Of a DNA stretch of 7,781 nt, positions 5,605 through 7,781 are shown one piece after another. Position 1 is the stretch's first letter; each line of letters begins with the position of its first letter. The notes under the pieces were generated by a model. It was not told the origin of the DNA. It did no database searches and saw only the letters and a program-made list of their open reading frames with translations. This DNA comes from Tissierellia bacterium (lineage in GTDB: Bacteria > Bacillota > Clostridia > Tissierellales > Tepidimicrobiaceae), in assembly GCA_012798935.1 (NCBI GenBank), contig JAAZMG010000169.1:1-7781 (forward strand), given 5' to 3'. The position numbers and the translations under genes were made by a program.

Positions 5605-7044
5605 TCACTTCTTTCGTATATTTCTCTGTCTTATCATATTCTTTTTTTCTAAAATTTTTGGTCTAAATATTAAAGTCCATAGTGGAAATCTTATAATAGA
5701 ATCTTTAAGACCTTGTTTGTTTCCAGGTGCCAAGGGAAAACCATAGGGAATACCAAAAGAATTTAAAGATATAATTTGAACTATTATGATAATCAACCCA
5801 CAAGTCATAGCATATAGTCCCATAAAACCACCTAATAAAATAAGTATAAGTCGATATAAAATTATTCCCTCTGTTAAAGAAGGAACAGCAAACTCTGCTA
5901 TGGCTGTAGCTGCAACAACGATTACCATAGGAGCAGATACTATTCCTGCTTCTACTGCTGCTTGACCTAATACTAATGCACCAACAATACTTACTGCTGA
6001 ACCAACAGCTCTTGGGAGCCTAATTCCAGACTCTTTTATTAATTCCAACATTAAAGTCATTAAAAAAGCTTCTATTATTGCTGGAAAAGGCACCCCTTCT
6101 CTTGCACCAGCCATAGTAATCAAAAGTACAGTAGGTATCATCTCTTGATGGAAAGTTTGCAATGCTACATAGAGCCCAGGTAAAACTATGCTTAAAAGCA
6201 AGCTAAAAACTCTCAAAAATCTCAAAAATGTAGCATAATAAGTCCTGGCATAATAATCTTCACTAGCCTGAATATCTTCAATAAAAAATTTAGGCATAGT
6301 AAGTACATGGGGAGTTCCATCACAAAACATAGCAACTCTCCCTTCTAATAGTTTTCCCGCAACCACATCAGGTTTTTGAGTATCTCCTATAGTAGAAATT
6401 AGGGAATATGGGTTGTCTTCAATCAACTGTTCTATATATCCACTTTCTAATATTGCATCAATATCTATATTCCTTATCCTTATTTTAACTTCTTTTAATA
6501 TCTGTTCATTAACTATTCCCTGTATATAAGCTATAGAAATTTTAGTTTTAGTTTGCTTTCCAATTGTATAGTCTTCAAATACTAAATCCCTATTCCGTAT
6601 TCTTCGTCTCAACATTACCTTATTAGTTGATATATCTTCTATAAATCCTTCCTTTGGTCCTCGAACTACTGCTTCTGCTTGGGGTTCTTCTATTGTCCTT
6701 TTTTCCCATTTATTTAAATTTATAATATAAGATTTATTAATTCCATTTATAAATATGGCTACACTGCCATAAGTCAATTTATCTGCTACTTCTTCCATTA
6801 AGTATACCTCTTCCATACTAGAGACATATATTGCCTTTTTTATATCCTTTGGCATCTCTAGGCTTAAAATTACAGGTTTAAGTATATCCCTATCAAGTAA
6901 ATTCCTATCAATAAATCCTTCAATATAGCAAACCATCATTCTTATATTAGATTCAGTTTCAAATTCATAGATTATTAGATCGCTTGTATTATTAAAAATA
7001 CCTATTATTTCTTGTTTGTTTATGCCTATCTTTTTAGATATCAA
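5605..7044 (-). CDS. Spore germination receptor subunit A (GerAA/GerKA-type)
   Basis: A protein of about 479 residues in the GerA family, the large membrane subunit of nutrient germination receptors. Numbering from TTG 7044, the N-terminal hydrophilic domain (about 1-270) contains EAVVRGPKEGF (124-134) and PDVVAGKLLEGRVA (225-238). The C-terminal membrane domain has hydrophobic segments near 278-300, 303-315, 372-392 and 396-425, plus the hallmark stretches REGVPFP (315-321), ESGIRLPR (338-345) and GQAAVEAG (360-367). In Bacillus this subunit is thought to form an oligomeric ion channel opened when germinant binds the B subunit. The start is uncertain. GTG 7068 has no ribosome site, and ATG 7053 lies inside AAAGGATG. 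TTG 7044 has that same AAAGGATG six bases upstream, an octamer identical to the site of the neighbouring LysM gene, so TTG is preferred. It is the first gene of the A-C-B operon. Confidence 0.93.
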   Translation of the reverse strand: MISKKIGINKQEIIGIFNNTSDLIIYEFETESNIRMMVCYIEGFIDRNLLDRDILKPVILSLEMPKDIKKAIYVSSMEEVYLMEEVADKLTYGSVAIFINGINKSYIINLNKWEKRTIEEPQAEAVVRGPKEGFIEDISTNKVMLRRRIRNRDLVFEDYTIGKQTKTKISIAYIQGIVNEQILKEVKIRIRNIDIDAILESGYIEQLIEDNPYSLISTIGDTQKPDVVAGKLLEGRVAMFCDGTPHVLTMPKFFIEDIQASEDYYARTYYATFLRFLRVFSLLLSIVLPGLYVALQTFHQEMIPTVLLITMAGAREGVPFPAIIEAFLMTLMLELIKESGIRLPRAVGSAVSIVGALVLGQAAVEAGIVSAPMVIVVAATAIAEFAVPSLTEGIILYRLILILLGGFMGLYAMTCGLIIIIVQIISLNSFGIPYGFPLAPGNKQGLKDSIIRFPLWTLIFRPKILEKKNMIRQRNIRKK

Positions 7045-7098
7045 GTTTACCATCCTTTTTATTGTCACTTTTCAATAGTATCACCAATTGAACATTAG

Positions 7099-7126
7099 AT
7101 TATAATAAATAAAGAAATTTTATGAA
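7099..7126 (-). promoter_or_regulatory. Candidate promoter of the germination operon
   Basis: The minus strand shows TTCATA (rc of 7121-7126), 16 bases, then TATAAT (rc of 7099-7104), a plausible sigma-A-like pair. GerA-type operons are usually read by the forespore factor sigma-G. Nearer the gene there is GATACTA (rc of 7076-7082), one base from a sigma-G -10, but its -35 is poor. A start from that element would fall near 7069, fitting the TTG 7044 start. The two possibilities cannot be separated by eye. Confidence 0.3.
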
Positions 7127-7151
7127 CCAAATTAAACCTCACTCAATATAC

Positions 7152-7157
7152 TATAAT
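7152..7157 (+). promoter_or_regulatory. Candidate -10 element for the LysM protein gene
   Basis: TATAAT at 7152-7157, inside ATACTATAATAAAG, lies 25 bases before ATG 7182, a suitable distance. No convincing -35 is found 16-18 bases upstream. The overlapping TATACTAT partly resembles a sporulation sigma-E -10, which would suit a spore-coat gene, but this is speculative. Confidence 0.3.
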
Positions 7158-7181
7158 AAAGTGCTTTGAAAGGATGATATT

Positions 7182-7781
7182 ATGAATGATTATTCTTATC
7201 CAATTTGTCCAGGGGGAAATTTTCATGTAGTAAAGGCTGGAGATACTTTTTATAAATTATCTAAAATGTACAATATATCGGTAGATGCTATTATTAAAGC
7301 CAATCCAGAAATAAACCCTAATATGCTAATGGCAGGTCAGATAGTATGTATCCCTATTGCCCCAAAGAAAGAATGTCCTAATGATGCTATTCCTTATATG
7401 ATTAAAAAAGATGATACTTTATACTTAATTGCAAAGAAAAACAATATTCCGTTAAGTGTTTTAATCAAATCTAATCCAAATATAAATCCAAATAATTTAA
7501 CTATAGGAGAAATTCTATGTATTCCAAAATACTGGGCTACCCATAAAAGTCAATTATATAAAGTTTCTTTTAAATATCCATGGGAGTGGGAAAAAGTAGA
7601 AGAAGATTATTATGAAGGTCCTAGTGGATACTTTGTAGTTTCTGCTATAAACTCTAATTTGCCATTGAATGAAATATGCAAAGAAGAAGCATATCAAGAT
7701 TTAAAACCTTATGGCAGTAGTCCAACTATTACAGAGTTAAAAGTTGATGACCAAAATGCTTGTTTAATCATGCCATCAAAG
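7182..7781 (+). CDS. Two-LysM-domain protein, probable spore coat/cortex associated (3' end outside window)
   Basis: Two hundred codons are visible without a stop, so the gene is cut by the right edge. It starts at ATG 7182 with AAAGGATG (7169-7176) upstream. There are two LysM modules: residues about 14-58 (FHVVKAGDTFYKLSKMYNIS to QIVCIP) and about 72-114 (YMIKKDDTLYLIAKKNNIP to EILCIP). LysM binds N-acetylglucosamine glycans such as peptidoglycan. Residues about 125-200 form a further, differently composed domain that starts KVSFKYPWEWEKV and includes EGPSGYFVVSA, NEICKEEAY and LKPYGSSPTI. I recall similar tails on LysM proteins of spore formers but cannot name the domain. There is no signal peptide or membrane segment. 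With its N-terminal Cys-Pro (CPGG) start, this fits mother-cell synthesis and deposition on the spore, as for SafA/YaaH-type proteins. It is divergent from the germination operon, which supports a spore role; that remains inference. Confidence 0.85.
   Translation, partial: MNDYSYPICPGGNFHVVKAGDTFYKLSKMYNISVDAIIKANPEINPNMLMAGQIVCIPIAPKKECPNDAIPYMIKKDDTLYLIAKKNNIPLSVLIKSNPNINPNNLTIGEILCIPKYWATHKSQLYKVSFKYPWEWEKVEEDYYEGPSGYFVVSAINSNLPLNEICKEEAYQDLKPYGSSPTITELKVDDQNACLIMPSK

Noticed and set aside
5470..5652. Plus-strand 60-codon open frame
   Set aside because: It is antisense across the GerAC signal peptide and GerAA end; its hydrophobicity merely mirrors the genuine signal peptide.
1..7781. CRISPR array, tRNA/rRNA, prophage, toxin-antitoxin, restriction or transposase genes
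   Set aside because: None was found on reading both strands; the only repeats are the regulatory inverted repeats and the REP-like hairpin.

Overview
The window is AT-rich and has strong GGAGG-type ribosome binding sites, tightly packed operons and an intact GerA-type spore germination receptor operon. It therefore comes from an endospore-forming Firmicute. The A-C-B germination gene order, the base composition and the style of the LysM protein point to an anaerobic Clostridia or Tissierellia-like organism rather than Bacillus. Genus cannot be fixed from the sequence alone.

Left part (1-1146). A truncated minus-strand gene encodes a basic, membrane-anchored protein of unknown function. Next, also on the minus strand, is a small secreted DUF2680-like protein of 108 aa. 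A strong hairpin terminator follows it immediately; this hairpin also looks like one unit of a REP-like dispersed repeat, with a decayed partial copy beside it. The 210-bp gap before the response regulator holds the most striking DNA signal here: a perfect 16-bp inverted repeat. Each arm contains 11-bp-spaced repeats of the kind bound by OmpR/PhoB-family regulators, and each arm sits exactly 11 bp from a perfect TATAAT, one for each divergent transcript.

Middle (1147-3238). This is a two-component operon of an OmpR/PhoB-family response regulator and a membrane histidine kinase, separated by one base. The kinase's external domain carries a short Met/His-rich segment, and the secreted DUF2680-like protein ends in a short Met/Arg/Gly-rich tail. 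The simplest reading is an autoregulated envelope or metal stress circuit whose main visible target is the divergently transcribed secreted protein, comparable in layout to CpxRA-CpxP. The stimulus is inference.

Right part (3227-7044, minus strand). This is a three-gene germination receptor operon in the order A (membrane channel-type subunit), C (lipoprotein), B (nutrient-binding permease-type subunit), with gaps of 4 and 1 bases. It converges on the kinase gene, and the two stop ends overlap by 12 bp. Divergent from it, and running off the right edge, is a protein with two LysM domains and no signal peptide, of the type associated with spore coat or cortex.

No tRNA, rRNA, CRISPR array, prophage, transposase gene or restriction system is visible. 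The window combines a spore germination locus with a stress-sensing circuit. The components are recognisable; the less documented parts are the symmetric operator and the sensor/secreted-protein pairing.
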